A DNA stretch of 64,000 bases, from assembly GCF_900129325.1 (NCBI RefSeq), contig NZ_FQUP01000004.1, positions 496,001 to 560,000 of the forward strand, read 5' to 3'. Position numbers and translations under genes: made by a program. The notes beneath the pieces are model-generated. The model saw only the letters and a program-made list of their open reading frames with translations. It made no database searches and was not told the origin of the DNA. This stretch comes from Kaistia soli DSM 19436 (lineage in GTDB: Bacteria > Pseudomonadota > Alphaproteobacteria > Rhizobiales > Kaistiaceae). Shown here in pieces: positions 25,003 to 33,293 of the stretch (positions are counted from its first letter, which is position 1; every line of letters starts with the position of its first letter).

Positions 25003-26013
25003 ATGTTCGGATTCATCATCCGGCGAACGCTGCTGGTCATCCCGACCTTTCTCGCGATCGCCTTCCTGACCTTCGTCGCGATCCGCCTCGTTCCGGGCGA
25101 TCCGATCGAGGTGCGCACCGGCGAGCGCGGCATCTCGGCTGCGAGGCTCGCCGAATTTCGCCATGAACTCGGCCTCGACCAGCCGGTCTGGAAGCAGTTC
25201 CTCGATTATCTCTGGCAGATCGGCCATGGCGATCTCGGCACGTCGATCTCCACCCATGCCCCAGTGCTGCAGGAATTCCTGACGCTGTTCCCGGCGACGA
25301 TCGAGCTCGCTCTTTGCGCGATGATCTTTGCGGTCGTGCTCGGCATTCCGGCCGGTGTGATCGCGGCGACGCGGCGCGGCACCTTCATCGATTATTCGGT
25401 CATGGGCGTCGCGCTCACCGGATTCTCGATGCCGATCTTCTGGTGGGGTCTGCTGCTGATCCTGCTGTTTTCGGTCCAGCTTGATCTGACGCCGGTCTCA
25501 GGCCGGATCGACCTGCTGTATTATTTCGACCCCGTTACCGGCTTCATGCTGATCGACAGCCTGCTCTCCGGCCAGGACGGTGCGTTCCTCTCGGCACTTT
25601 CCCACCTGATCCTGCCGACCATCGTGCTCGGCACGATTCCGCTCGCGACGATCGCGCGCATGACCCGTTCGACGATGCTGGAGGTTCTCGGCGAGGATTA
25701 TGTCCGCACAGCGCGGGCGAAAGGCCTTTCGCCCTTCCGCGTCGTCGGAATCCATGCGCTGCGCAACGCCCTCATCCCGGTCGTGACGGTGATCGGCCTG
25801 CAGGTCGGCACGCTGATGGCGGGCGCGGTGTTGACGGAATACATCTTCTCTTGGCCCGGCATCGGCACATGGCTGATCGAATCCATCCAGCGCCGTGACT
25901 ATCCGGTGCTGCAAGGCGGTATCCTGCTGATTTCCGGCATCGTCATCCTGATCAATATCCTGGTCGACGTACTCTATGGCGTGCTGAACCCGAGGATCCG
26001 CCATGGCCGCTGA
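25003..26013 (+). CDS. Peptide-type ABC transporter permease (DppB-like)
   Basis: A 336-residue BPD_transp_1 permease. The N terminus MFGFIIRRTLLVIPTFLAIA, LVPGDPIEVRTGERG and the EAA-loop region RTARAKGLSPFRVVGIHALRN are the DppB pattern. About six TM helices surround a large first periplasmic loop. The stop overlaps the downstream permease start by 11 bases, indicating coupled translation. Confidence 0.94.
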   Translation: MFGFIIRRTLLVIPTFLAIAFLTFVAIRLVPGDPIEVRTGERGISAARLAEFRHELGLDQPVWKQFLDYLWQIGHGDLGTSISTHAPVLQEFLTLFPATIELALCAMIFAVVLGIPAGVIAATRRGTFIDYSVMGVALTGFSMPIFWWGLLLILLFSVQLDLTPVSGRIDLLYYFDPVTGFMLIDSLLSGQDGAFLSALSHLILPTIVLGTIPLATIARMTRSTMLEVLGEDYVRTARAKGLSPFRVVGIHALRNALIPVVTVIGLQVGTLMAGAVLTEYIFSWPGIGTWLIESIQRRDYPVLQGGILLISGIVILINILVDVLYGVLNPRIRHGR

Positions 26014-26920
26014 TAAAGCCCCCGCCGTCAATGCGGCCGGCCCCGCGGTCAAACCGCCGCCCGGTGCTTTTGCCGCCTTCTTCCGTGACTTCTCCGAAAA
26101 CCGCGCAGCGCTTGTCGGCCTCATCCTGCTCGGCGTACTGGTCTTCATCGCGGTCTTCGCCAACTTCCTCGCGCCCTATGGGCCGAGCGAGCAGTTCCGC
26201 GACTTCGTGCGCGTGCCGCCGATGTGGGCCGAGGGCGGCACCTCTGCCTTCCCGCTCGGCACCGACGAGGTCGGCCGCGACATGCTCTCGCGGCTGATGT
26301 ACGGCGCGCGGCTCTCGCTGTTTATCGGTATCGCGGTGGTGATCGCGTCTATGTTCGCCGGCATCGCGCTCGGCCTCGTCGCCGCCTTCGCACCGGGATG
26401 GCCCTCGATCATCATCATGCGCGCGATGGACGTCATTCTGTCGGTGCCGAGCCTGCTGCTCGCCATCGTCATCGTCGCGATCATCGGCCCGAGCCTCACT
26501 AACACGATCGTCGCGATCACCATCGTCTACCTGCCGAACTATGTCCGTTTGGTGCGCGCCTCGGCGCTCAGCGAGAAATCGCGCGACTATGTCATCGCGG
26601 CGCGGGTCGCCGGGGCCGGCACGCTGCGGATCATGTTCCTGACTGTGCTGCCCAATTGCATGGCACCGATCATCGTGCAGGCGGCGCTCACCATCTCCAA
26701 CGCGATCCTCGAAGCCGCGGCGCTCGGCTTTCTCGGCCTCGGCGCGCAGCCGCCTTCGCCGGAATGGGGCGCGATGCTCGCATCGGCCCGCGAATTTCTG
26801 CAATCCGCCTCTTGGATCGTCACCGAGCCGGGCCTCGCGATCCTGATCACTGTCCTCTCGATCAACCTTGTCGGCGACGGTCTTCGCGACGCCCTCGACC
26901 CGAAGATGAGGAGGAGCTGA
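26003..26920 (+). CDS. Peptide-type ABC transporter permease (DppC-like)
   Basis: A 305-residue partner permease with a cytoplasmic N-terminal stretch (about 1-35) and six TM helices. FPLGTDEVGRDMLSRLMYGARLSL and the VIAARVAGAGTLRIMFLTVLPN EAA loop identify DppC/OppC. Start and stop codons overlap both neighbours (11 bases upstream, one base downstream), so the membrane subunits are translated together. Confidence 0.94.
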   Translation: MAADKAPAVNAAGPAVKPPPGAFAAFFRDFSENRAALVGLILLGVLVFIAVFANFLAPYGPSEQFRDFVRVPPMWAEGGTSAFPLGTDEVGRDMLSRLMYGARLSLFIGIAVVIASMFAGIALGLVAAFAPGWPSIIIMRAMDVILSVPSLLLAIVIVAIIGPSLTNTIVAITIVYLPNYVRLVRASALSEKSRDYVIAARVAGAGTLRIMFLTVLPNCMAPIIVQAALTISNAILEAAALGFLGLGAQPPSPEWGAMLASAREFLQSASWIVTEPGLAILITVLSINLVGDGLRDALDPKMRRS

Positions 26921-27927
26921 TGGCGCTTCTGGAAATCAACGACCTTTCGGTCGACTTCGACACTGCCTCCGGGCTTTTTCGTGCCGTCGACGGCGTGTCG
27001 CTCAGCGTTGATGCCGGCGAAATCCTTGCAATCGTCGGTGAATCCGGCTCGGGCAAGTCGGTCGCGATGCTCGCGGTCATGGGGCTGCTGCCGTGGAGCG
27101 CGACCGTGACGGCGAAGCGCCTCGCATTCGACGGGCGCGATCTGCTGACGCTGACGCCGCGCGAACGGCGGAAGCTGGTCGGCAAGGACATGGCCATGAT
27201 CTTTCAGGAGCCGATGTCGAGCCTCAACCCGTGCTTCACGGTCGGCTTCCAGATCGGCGAGACGCTCAAGGTGCATCTCGGCCTCGACAAGACCGCGCGC
27301 CGGCTGCGCACGCTTGAACTCCTTGCCGCCGTGGGCATCCCGGATCCGGAGCGGCGGCTCACCGCCTTTCCGCACCAGCTTTCGGGCGGCATCAGCCAGC
27401 GGGTGATGATCGCCATGGCGCTTGCCTGCCGGCCGAAGCTCATCATCGCCGACGAGCCGACGACCGCTCTCGACGTCACCATCCAAGCGCAGATCCTCGA
27501 CCTCTTGATCGCGCTGCAACGAGAGACTGGCACCGGCCTCGTGCTGATCACGCATGACATGGGCGTCGTTGCGGAGACGGCCGAGCGCGTGTCGGTGCAT
27601 TATGCCGGCCAGAAGATCGAGGAACAGCCGGTTCGTGCGCTGTTCGACGATCCGCATCATCCCTATACGGCCGCGCTGCTCGCCGCGCTGCCGGAGCGGG
27701 CCAAAGGCCGCTTCCTGCCATCGATCCCCGGCACGGTTCCGGGTCAGTTCGACCGCCCCCCGGCCTGCCTGTTCGAGCCGCGCTGCCGCTTCGCCACCGA
27801 TCGCTGCCGCGAAAAGGTGCCGCCGCGCCAGGGCGCCATCGCCGGCTTCGCACTCTGTCACTATCCGCTCTCTCATGGCCGGCCGATCGGACATCCCCGG
27901 CCAGAAGGCCGCGAGGTCGCGGCATGA
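26920..27927 (+). CDS. Peptide-type ABC transporter ATP-binding protein (DppD-like)
   Basis: A 335-residue protein that starts at ATG 26920, sharing one base with the preceding stop behind GAGGAG. Walker A is GESGSGKSV near residue 39, the signature is LSGGISQRVMIAMAL near 155, and Walker B is LIIADEPTTALDVT near 175. The C-terminal oligo_HPY extension (RCRFATDRC) may hold an Fe-S cluster, as in DppD. It pairs with the DppF-like ATPase. Confidence 0.94.
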   Translation: MALLEINDLSVDFDTASGLFRAVDGVSLSVDAGEILAIVGESGSGKSVAMLAVMGLLPWSATVTAKRLAFDGRDLLTLTPRERRKLVGKDMAMIFQEPMSSLNPCFTVGFQIGETLKVHLGLDKTARRLRTLELLAAVGIPDPERRLTAFPHQLSGGISQRVMIAMALACRPKLIIADEPTTALDVTIQAQILDLLIALQRETGTGLVLITHDMGVVAETAERVSVHYAGQKIEEQPVRALFDDPHHPYTAALLAALPERAKGRFLPSIPGTVPGQFDRPPACLFEPRCRFATDRCREKVPPRQGAIAGFALCHYPLSHGRPIGHPRPEGREVAA

Positions 27928-28919
27928 GCACGGTGAGCACCAGCGATCGCACGGTTCTGACCGCCCAGCATCTGGCACGTCACTATGAGGTCGGTCGCGG
28001 CGCCTTTCGCAAGCCCGCAACGATCAAGGCGCTCGCCGATGCGAGCTTCACGCTGGAGGCGGGACGGACGCTCGCCGTCGTCGGCGAATCCGGCTGCGGC
28101 AAGTCCACCCTCGCCCGCCTCGTCACGATGATCGAGCCGCCGTCGGCCGGCGCGCTGACCATTGCCGGCGTCGATATCGTCGGCGCCGACCGCGCGGCGC
28201 TGGCGGCCCTTCGCTCACGCGTGCAGATCGTTTTCCAGAATCCCTATGGGTCGCTCAATCCGCGGCAGAAGATAGGCGCGGCGCTGGCCGAGCCGCTGAT
28301 CATCAACCGCAAGGAGATGAGCGCCGACGACCGACGCACGGCCGTGCTGGAAATCCTGCGGCTGGTCGGCCTCCGCCCGGAGCATGCCGATCGCTATCCG
28401 CACATGTTCTCGGGCGGTCAGCGCCAGCGCATCGCCATCGCGCGGGCCCTGATGCTTCGCCCCGATATCCTCGTTCTCGACGAGCCGGTGTCGGCGCTCG
28501 ACGTCTCCGTGCAGGCGCAGGTGCTCAATCTGCTGGTCAAGCTTCAGGAAAGCCTCGGCCTCGCTTATCTCTTCATCAGCCACGGCCTGTCGGTCGTCCG
28601 ACACATGGCCGACGAGATCGTGGTCATGTATCTCGGCCGCATCGTGGAGCAGGCGCCGCGCGATGTCCTGTTCGCCGGCCCCCTTCATCCCTATAGCCGC
28701 GCTCTCCTGTCCGCGACGCCGGTCGCCGATCCAGCGCGGGAGCGCGAGCGCATGCCGCTGAAGGGCGAACTGCCCTCGCCCTTCAATCCACCACGAGGCT
28801 GCGCCTTCCACACACGCTGTCCGCTTGCCTTCGACCGCTGCAGAGTCGAGCGGCCGGAACTAACCTGGCATGGAGAGACGAAGGTCGCCTGCTGGGCCGT
28901 GGAGCGCGACGACGCCTGA
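27924..28919 (+). CDS. Peptide-type ABC transporter ATP-binding protein (DppF-like)
   Basis: The 331-residue second ATPase overlaps DppD by four bases. Walker A is GESGCGKST near residue 53, the signature FSGGQRQRIAIARAL lies near 157, and Walker B is ILVLDEPVSALDVS. The oligo_HPY tail has FHTRCPLAFDRC. It completes a full five-gene Dpp-type importer (binding protein, two permeases, two ATPases). Its stop is three bases from the convergent cytochrome b561 stop. Confidence 0.94.
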   Translation: MSTVSTSDRTVLTAQHLARHYEVGRGAFRKPATIKALADASFTLEAGRTLAVVGESGCGKSTLARLVTMIEPPSAGALTIAGVDIVGADRAALAALRSRVQIVFQNPYGSLNPRQKIGAALAEPLIINRKEMSADDRRTAVLEILRLVGLRPEHADRYPHMFSGGQRQRIAIARALMLRPDILVLDEPVSALDVSVQAQVLNLLVKLQESLGLAYLFISHGLSVVRHMADEIVVMYLGRIVEQAPRDVLFAGPLHPYSRALLSATPVADPARERERMPLKGELPSPFNPPRGCAFHTRCPLAFDRCRVERPELTWHGETKVACWAVERDDA

Positions 28920-28922
28920 AAC

Positions 28923-29423
28923 TCAGCGCGCCGGAACGAACATGCGGCGCAGCGTGCCGTCCTTCAGCCAGAACTGGTGATAGAGCGCACCCAGCACGTG
29001 CAGCGCGATCAGCACGATGAAAACCGGCTTGCCGAGTTCGTGGATTTCGCCCAGTTCCGGCCAGACATACACGGCGAGCAGGCCCGTCACCGGCATGCCG
29101 ACCAGCAGGATATAGAACAGCCAATGCGCCGCATGCGCCAGCTTGTCGAGTACGGGGGCTCCTGAGGATTGCGGGTCTGGCGCGCCGCCGACAAGCCTGA
29201 CAGCAAGCCGAAAGGCGACGAGAACGAGGATGGCGATGCCGACCCAGTAATGGGCAGAGGCAAGGGTCGCGTCGGTCGGATCCAGTTCCGTGCCGCGCCG
29301 CGCCGCGCGGGTCGCCATCGACATGCTTTCACCGAAGATGAGCTGGAAGAAGACCAGCGCAGCAATCACCCAGTGCAGCAAAACCTGCACACTCGAATAT
29401 CCACCGATCGTCCGGCTGCTCAA
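28923..29423 (-). CDS. Cytochrome b561 family protein
   Basis: A 166-residue protein with four TM helices and paired His residues in helices 1, 2, 3 and 4 (LLHWVIAALVF, SAHYWVGIAIL, HAAHWLFYILL, ALHVLGALYHQFWL) placed to hold two b haems. The C-terminal LKDGTLRRMF is typical of CybB-type b561 proteins, which move electrons from quinol to periplasmic acceptors including superoxide. It is transcribed alone, convergent with the importer operon. Confidence 0.92.
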   Translation of the reverse strand: MSSRTIGGYSSVQVLLHWVIAALVFFQLIFGESMSMATRAARRGTELDPTDATLASAHYWVGIAILVLVAFRLAVRLVGGAPDPQSSGAPVLDKLAHAAHWLFYILLVGMPVTGLLAVYVWPELGEIHELGKPVFIVLIALHVLGALYHQFWLKDGTLRRMFVPAR

Positions 29424-29621
29424 GGCGATATCCTCAGTTCCGGCGGGACGACGCCCACAATGGCCGGCATCCGCATTCTAGATCAATTCTAAACTGTGGA
29501 CGGTGTCGATGAAAGCCCCTTCCGGTTGAAGCCTGATGCAATCGACGGCGACATCCCCTATATCACCTGCCTCTGACCCCATCCTTCAAGCGGCGCCAGG
29601 CGCCGCCCCGGAGATCGCCTC
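29424..29621. promoter_or_regulatory. Divergent promoter region, cytochrome b561 / zinc-chaperone operon
   Basis: This 198-base gap must hold promoters for both directions. An A/T-rich patch CATTCTAGATCAATTCTAAAC (29474-29494) stands out and contains a repeated ATTCTA. I see no clear Zur box despite the zinc-related operon. Confidence 0.35.
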
Positions 29622-30713
29622 ATGACGGAAACCCAGGCCACAGTCACTCAGGTCCCGGTCACCGTGCTCACCGGCTATCTTGGCGCCGGCAAGACCACGC
29701 TTCTGAACCGCATCCTCTCGGAAAACCACGGCAAAAAATACGCTGTCGTCGTCAACGAGTTCGGCGAGATCGGCATCGACAACGATCTCATCGTCGAGAG
29801 CGACGAAGAGATCTACGAGATGAACAACGGCTGCATTTGCTGCACCGTGCGCGGCGACCTGATCCGCGTCGTCGAAGGCCTGATGAAGCGCCCCGGCAAT
29901 TTCGACGGCATTCTCGTCGAGACCACCGGCCTCGCCAATCCGGCGCCGGTCGCGCAGACCTTCTTCATGGACGAGGATGTCCGCGCCAAGTCGCGGCTCG
30001 ACGCCGTCATCACGGTAGCCGATGCGCTCAACCTCCTGAAGCGGCTCGATGACGCGCCCGAGGCCGAAGAGCAGATTGCCTTCGCCGACGTGGTGCTGCT
30101 CAACAAGATCGATCTTGTCAGCCCGGCTGAGCTCGCCAATGTCGAGCGCCGCATCCGCGCCATCAATCCGCACGCCACGATCCACCGGACAGAGCGCTCC
30201 GCCATCGACCTCGACAAGGTGCTCGACCGTGGCGCCTTTGACCTCGAGCGCATTCTCTCGCTCGATCCGGAATTCCTCGAGGGCGAGGATCATGACCATG
30301 ACCATGATCACGTCCATGACGAGAATTGCGGCCACGATCACCATCATCATGATCACGACCATGCCCATCACGGCCATGATCATGACCATCACCACGATCA
30401 TCCGCGCCACGACAACGCCGTCTTCAGCATCTCGCTGCGCGGCGGCGTACTCGATCCGCAGAAGTTCTTCCCCTGGATTCAGGAAGTGACGCAGGTCGAG
30501 GGCCCGAACATCCTCCGCCTCAAGGGCATTCTCGCCATGGACCGCGACCCGGACCGCTATGTGATCCAGGGCGTGCACATGATCATCGAGGGCACCCATC
30601 AGCGGCCTTGGCGCGACGACGAGAAGCGCGAGAGCCGTCTGGTCTTCATCGGCCGCAAGCTGAATGAAGAGGCGATCCGCAAGAGCTTCGAAGCCTGCCT
30701 CAAAGCGGCCTGA
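29622..30713 (+). CDS. COG0523 (CobW/ZigA-like) metal-chaperone GTPase
   Basis: The protein has 363 residues. Walker A is GYLGAGKTT (18-26) and the metal-binding CxCC motif is CICC (71-74). The ETTGLANPAPVAQTF switch and NKIDL base-recognition motif follow. A long His/Asp-rich tract spans about residues 222-266, then the CobW C-terminal domain. The tract is a metal buffer typical of zinc-type COG0523 proteins, which use GTP to deliver Zn to client enzymes. It leads an operon with a truncated haemoglobin and a WD40 protein. There are no cobalamin genes nearby, so a CobW role is unlikely. Confidence 0.9.
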   Translation: MTETQATVTQVPVTVLTGYLGAGKTTLLNRILSENHGKKYAVVVNEFGEIGIDNDLIVESDEEIYEMNNGCICCTVRGDLIRVVEGLMKRPGNFDGILVETTGLANPAPVAQTFFMDEDVRAKSRLDAVITVADALNLLKRLDDAPEAEEQIAFADVVLLNKIDLVSPAELANVERRIRAINPHATIHRTERSAIDLDKVLDRGAFDLERILSLDPEFLEGEDHDHDHDHVHDENCGHDHHHHDHDHAHHGHDHDHHHDHPRHDNAVFSISLRGGVLDPQKFFPWIQEVTQVEGPNILRLKGILAMDRDPDRYVIQGVHMIIEGTHQRPWRDDEKRESRLVFIGRKLNEEAIRKSFEACLKAA

Positions 30714-30725
30714 ACTGGGGCGACG

Positions 30726-31202
30726 ATGGGAAGCGCGGACACCATACCGACGCTGGTCGAATGGGCGGGCGGGACCGAAGCGTTTGGCCGCCTGACCGCG
30801 CTTTTCTACGCCAGGGTGCCCGAGGATCCGATCCTCGGGCCCGTCTTTGCAGGCATGGATCCGCATCACGCCGCGCATGTCGCGGCGTTCATCGCCGAAG
30901 TGTTCGGCGGCCCGACCGGCTATACCGGCAATGGCGGTTCACACCGCGCGATGATCGTCCGCCATATGGGGCGCCATCTGACCGAGACGCAGCGCCGGCG
31001 CTGGATCGACATGATGCTGGACACACTCGACGAGGCCGGTCTTCCGTCCGACCCCGAGTTCCGGGCGGCAGTCGTCGGCTATCTCGAATGGGGCACCCGC
31101 CTCGCCGTCATCAACTCGGCCGATGGCGCGGTTCCACCCCCCGAGGGTGCACCGATGCCAGGCTGGAACTGGGGACCGCCCGGCGGCCCTTATCGCGGTT
31201 AG
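30726..31202 (+). CDS. Group II truncated haemoglobin
   Basis: A 158-residue 2-on-2 globin. The B-helix Tyr is in LFYARVPEDPILGPVF, the E-helix lies in HVAAFIAEVFGGP, the proximal His is in RHMGRHLTE and the conserved G-helix Trp is in RRRWIDMM. The Pro-rich C-terminal tail (about 136-158, ending GPPGGPYRG) is longer than the minimal fold. Such proteins bind O2, NO or peroxide and help detoxification. It starts 12 bases after the metal-chaperone gene and ends 14 bases before the WD40 gene, an unusual placement for a haem protein. Confidence 0.9.
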   Translation: MGSADTIPTLVEWAGGTEAFGRLTALFYARVPEDPILGPVFAGMDPHHAAHVAAFIAEVFGGPTGYTGNGGSHRAMIVRHMGRHLTETQRRRWIDMMLDTLDEAGLPSDPEFRAAVVGYLEWGTRLAVINSADGAVPPPEGAPMPGWNWGPPGGPYRG

Positions 31203-31216
31203 TTTTCAAAGGCACC

Positions 31217-32200
31217 ATGCCCAGCATCCAGTCCTTCCCCCTCGGCGCCTATGTCGTCGCCGCCAGCTTCCTTGGTGATCGTCCCGTCTTCGCGCTTGGC
31301 GACGGCAAGGTTGCGCTAGTCGACGGCGCGGCCGCCGAAACGCTTGGCGTTCACACCGGCGGCCTGCTCGCCGCGGCCCGCACCGAGGCCCGCGACCAGT
31401 TGATCACGACCGGTGACGACGGACGTGTCGTGTCGATCGATGCGAGTGGCACGCTCAAGGAGATCGCCGCGCGGCCGAAGAAATGGATCGACCAGATCGC
31501 GACAGGTCCCGGCGGCGTCCTTGCCTTTGCGGGAGGCCGCGAGGCGATCGTCGTGTTTCCGGACGGCAAGGAAAAGCAGTTCGCTCATGAGCGCACCGTG
31601 GCTGGCCTCGCCTTCGCACCGAAGGGCGTCCGCCTCGCCGTAGCGCGCTATAACGGCGTCTCGCTGTGGTGGGTCGGCACGGACGCGAAACCGACCGAGT
31701 TCGAATGGAAGGGCTCGCATATCGCGGTCACCTGGGCACCCGACGGACGCCATGTCGTGACCGCCATGCAGGAGAATGCGCTGCATGGCTGGCGAGTATC
31801 CGACGGCGGCGGCAACATGCGGATGTCCGGCTATCCAGGCAAGGTGAAGTCGATGTCCTGGTCGATCAAGGGCCGCTTCCTTGCCACGTCGGGCGCCGAA
31901 ATGGCCGTGCTCTGGCCGTTCCACTTCAAGGACGGCCCGATGGGCAAGCAGCCGCTGCAGCTCGGCCTTAGTGCGCAGAGCGTCGTTACGCAGGTCGCTT
32001 GCCATCCGACGGAGGATGTCGTCGCGATCGGCTACAAAGACGGCTCGATCATCGCCGCCCGCTTTGCCGATGGCGATGAGGCGCGGCTGCGCAAAGCCGA
32101 AGGTGGCCCCGTCAGCGCGCTCGGCTGGGACGCAACGGGCATCCGTCTCGCCTTCGGCACCGAGGACGGAACCGCCGGGCTCATCGATCTCGCCGGCTGA
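31217..32200 (+). CDS. WD40 repeat protein
   Basis: A 327-residue protein with about six or seven beta-propeller blades, e.g. DQLITTGDDGRVVSID, GVRLAVARYNGVSLWW, GRFLATSGAEMAVLWPF and IRLAFGTEDGTAGLIDLAG at the C-terminal end. There is no signal peptide, so it is cytoplasmic. WD40 proteins of this kind are commonly encoded next to zinc-type COG0523 GTPases in alphaproteobacteria and may scaffold the chaperone with its client. It is in the same transcription unit as the GTPase and the globin. Confidence 0.85.
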   Translation: MPSIQSFPLGAYVVAASFLGDRPVFALGDGKVALVDGAAAETLGVHTGGLLAAARTEARDQLITTGDDGRVVSIDASGTLKEIAARPKKWIDQIATGPGGVLAFAGGREAIVVFPDGKEKQFAHERTVAGLAFAPKGVRLAVARYNGVSLWWVGTDAKPTEFEWKGSHIAVTWAPDGRHVVTAMQENALHGWRVSDGGGNMRMSGYPGKVKSMSWSIKGRFLATSGAEMAVLWPFHFKDGPMGKQPLQLGLSAQSVVTQVACHPTEDVVAIGYKDGSIIAARFADGDEARLRKAEGGPVSALGWDATGIRLAFGTEDGTAGLIDLAG

Positions 32201-32269
32201 CAACGCCGCGCCGCTTGATCGCCAAACGCCGAAGCCGCAGCATGGCCGGGCATAACGGGCCGGCCATCG

Positions 32270-33133
32270 ATGATCAACGTGCTGCTCAAGACTTTGCGAC
32301 AGCCTTGGCCGCAGCTCATGGCGCTGGCGCTCTGCGCGCTTGCGTTTCCCAGCTTGGCCATGGCTGCGACAGAGGAGAGCACGGAAGAGACGATCTGCAG
32401 GCTGATCGAGCAGGCGGCCGGGGAAAAGGCGCTGCCGGTGGATTTCTTCACGCGGCTGATCTGGCGCGAGAGCAGCTTCCGCCCTGGCGTCACCAGCGGA
32501 GCCGGCGCGCAGGGCATCGCGCAATTCATGCCGGGCACGGCGACCGAGCGTGGCCTCGACGATCCCTTCGATCCGGAAAAGGCCATTCCCGCTTCTGCCG
32601 GCTATCTGTCCGAGTTGCGGCTCCGTTTCGGCAATCTCGGCCTCGCGGCGGCCGCTTATAATGCGGGTCCGACGCGCCTTTCCGGATGGCTCCGGAACGG
32701 TGGATGGTTGCCGGCGGAGACGGAGGACTATGTACTCTTCGTCACCGGACGCAGCGTCCATGACTGGCGCGACAACGGCATCCGCCCACCCGATGATGAC
32801 AAGGAGCGCGGCAAGGATGACTGCGAACGGATCGTCGCCTCGATCCGCACCTATGCGCCGCGGCTCATCGAAGGTGCCTATGCGCCCTATGGGGTCCAGC
32901 TTTCCGGCAATTTTTCCAAGGCGCGCGCCATCGCTTCCTACCAGCGGATGGTCGGTCGTTATCCGGCGATCCTCGAAGGCCGGCCGACCCTGATTCTCGG
33001 CTCGCGCCTCGCAGGCCGCGGCCGACGCGCTTTTTATCGCGTCCGCTTGCCGGCCCCGAGTCTGAAGGCGGCGTCCGGCATCTGCGCCAGCCTGCGCAAG
33101 GCGGGCGGCGCCTGCGTGATTCTCCGCAACTGA
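32270..33133 (+). CDS. Lytic transglycosylase with SLT and C-terminal SPOR-like domains
   Basis: The protein has 287 residues. The signal peptide is about residues 1-32 (ALALCALAFPSLAMA). The SLT goose-lysozyme fold has the catalytic Glu near residue 68 in LIWRESSFRP, then GAQGIAQFMPGTA and AAAYNAGPTRL. The last 80 residues (ILGSRLAGRGRRAFYRVRLP onward, ending CASLRKAGGACVILRN) resemble an SPOR domain, which binds denuded glycan strands at division sites. The product would cut peptidoglycan, probably near the septum. It starts 69 bases after the WD40 gene and may be on the same transcript. Confidence 0.9.
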   Translation: MINVLLKTLRQPWPQLMALALCALAFPSLAMAATEESTEETICRLIEQAAGEKALPVDFFTRLIWRESSFRPGVTSGAGAQGIAQFMPGTATERGLDDPFDPEKAIPASAGYLSELRLRFGNLGLAAAAYNAGPTRLSGWLRNGGWLPAETEDYVLFVTGRSVHDWRDNGIRPPDDDKERGKDDCERIVASIRTYAPRLIEGAYAPYGVQLSGNFSKARAIASYQRMVGRYPAILEGRPTLILGSRLAGRGRRAFYRVRLPAPSLKAASGICASLRKAGGACVILRN

Positions 33134-33293
33134 CCGGGCCGCCGGGCCGCGATCGTCTTGCTGTGATCTTTCGATAAAATTCCCTCGGCTCGTTTACACA
33201 TCGTCATCTCCCTTTCGGCACAGTAACGCGTGATCGAGATGAATCGCGCCAAGCGGAAAGCAGCGCCAGACAAAGTTCCTGAGAGGGATAGAC

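Noticed and set aside
22212-25133. 973-codon minus-strand frame opposite creatininase and importer genes
   Set aside because: It begins in a dispersed palindromic repeat (VIAGLDPAIQ) and mirrors real genes; no recognisable domains.
26587-28020. Long minus-strand frame opposite the importer ATPase genes
   Set aside because: Arg/His/Asp-rich shadow of DppC/DppD; the sense genes are complete.
23361-28919. Calling the Dpp-type importer a nickel importer
   Set aside because: No nickel enzyme or NikR-type genes are adjacent, and the binding protein is closest in pattern to DppA. Metal import is not supported.
29622-30713. Calling the GTPase CobW (cobalamin synthesis)
   Set aside because: No cobalamin genes are nearby, and the long His tract with a WD40 neighbour fits the zinc-chaperone subgroup better.
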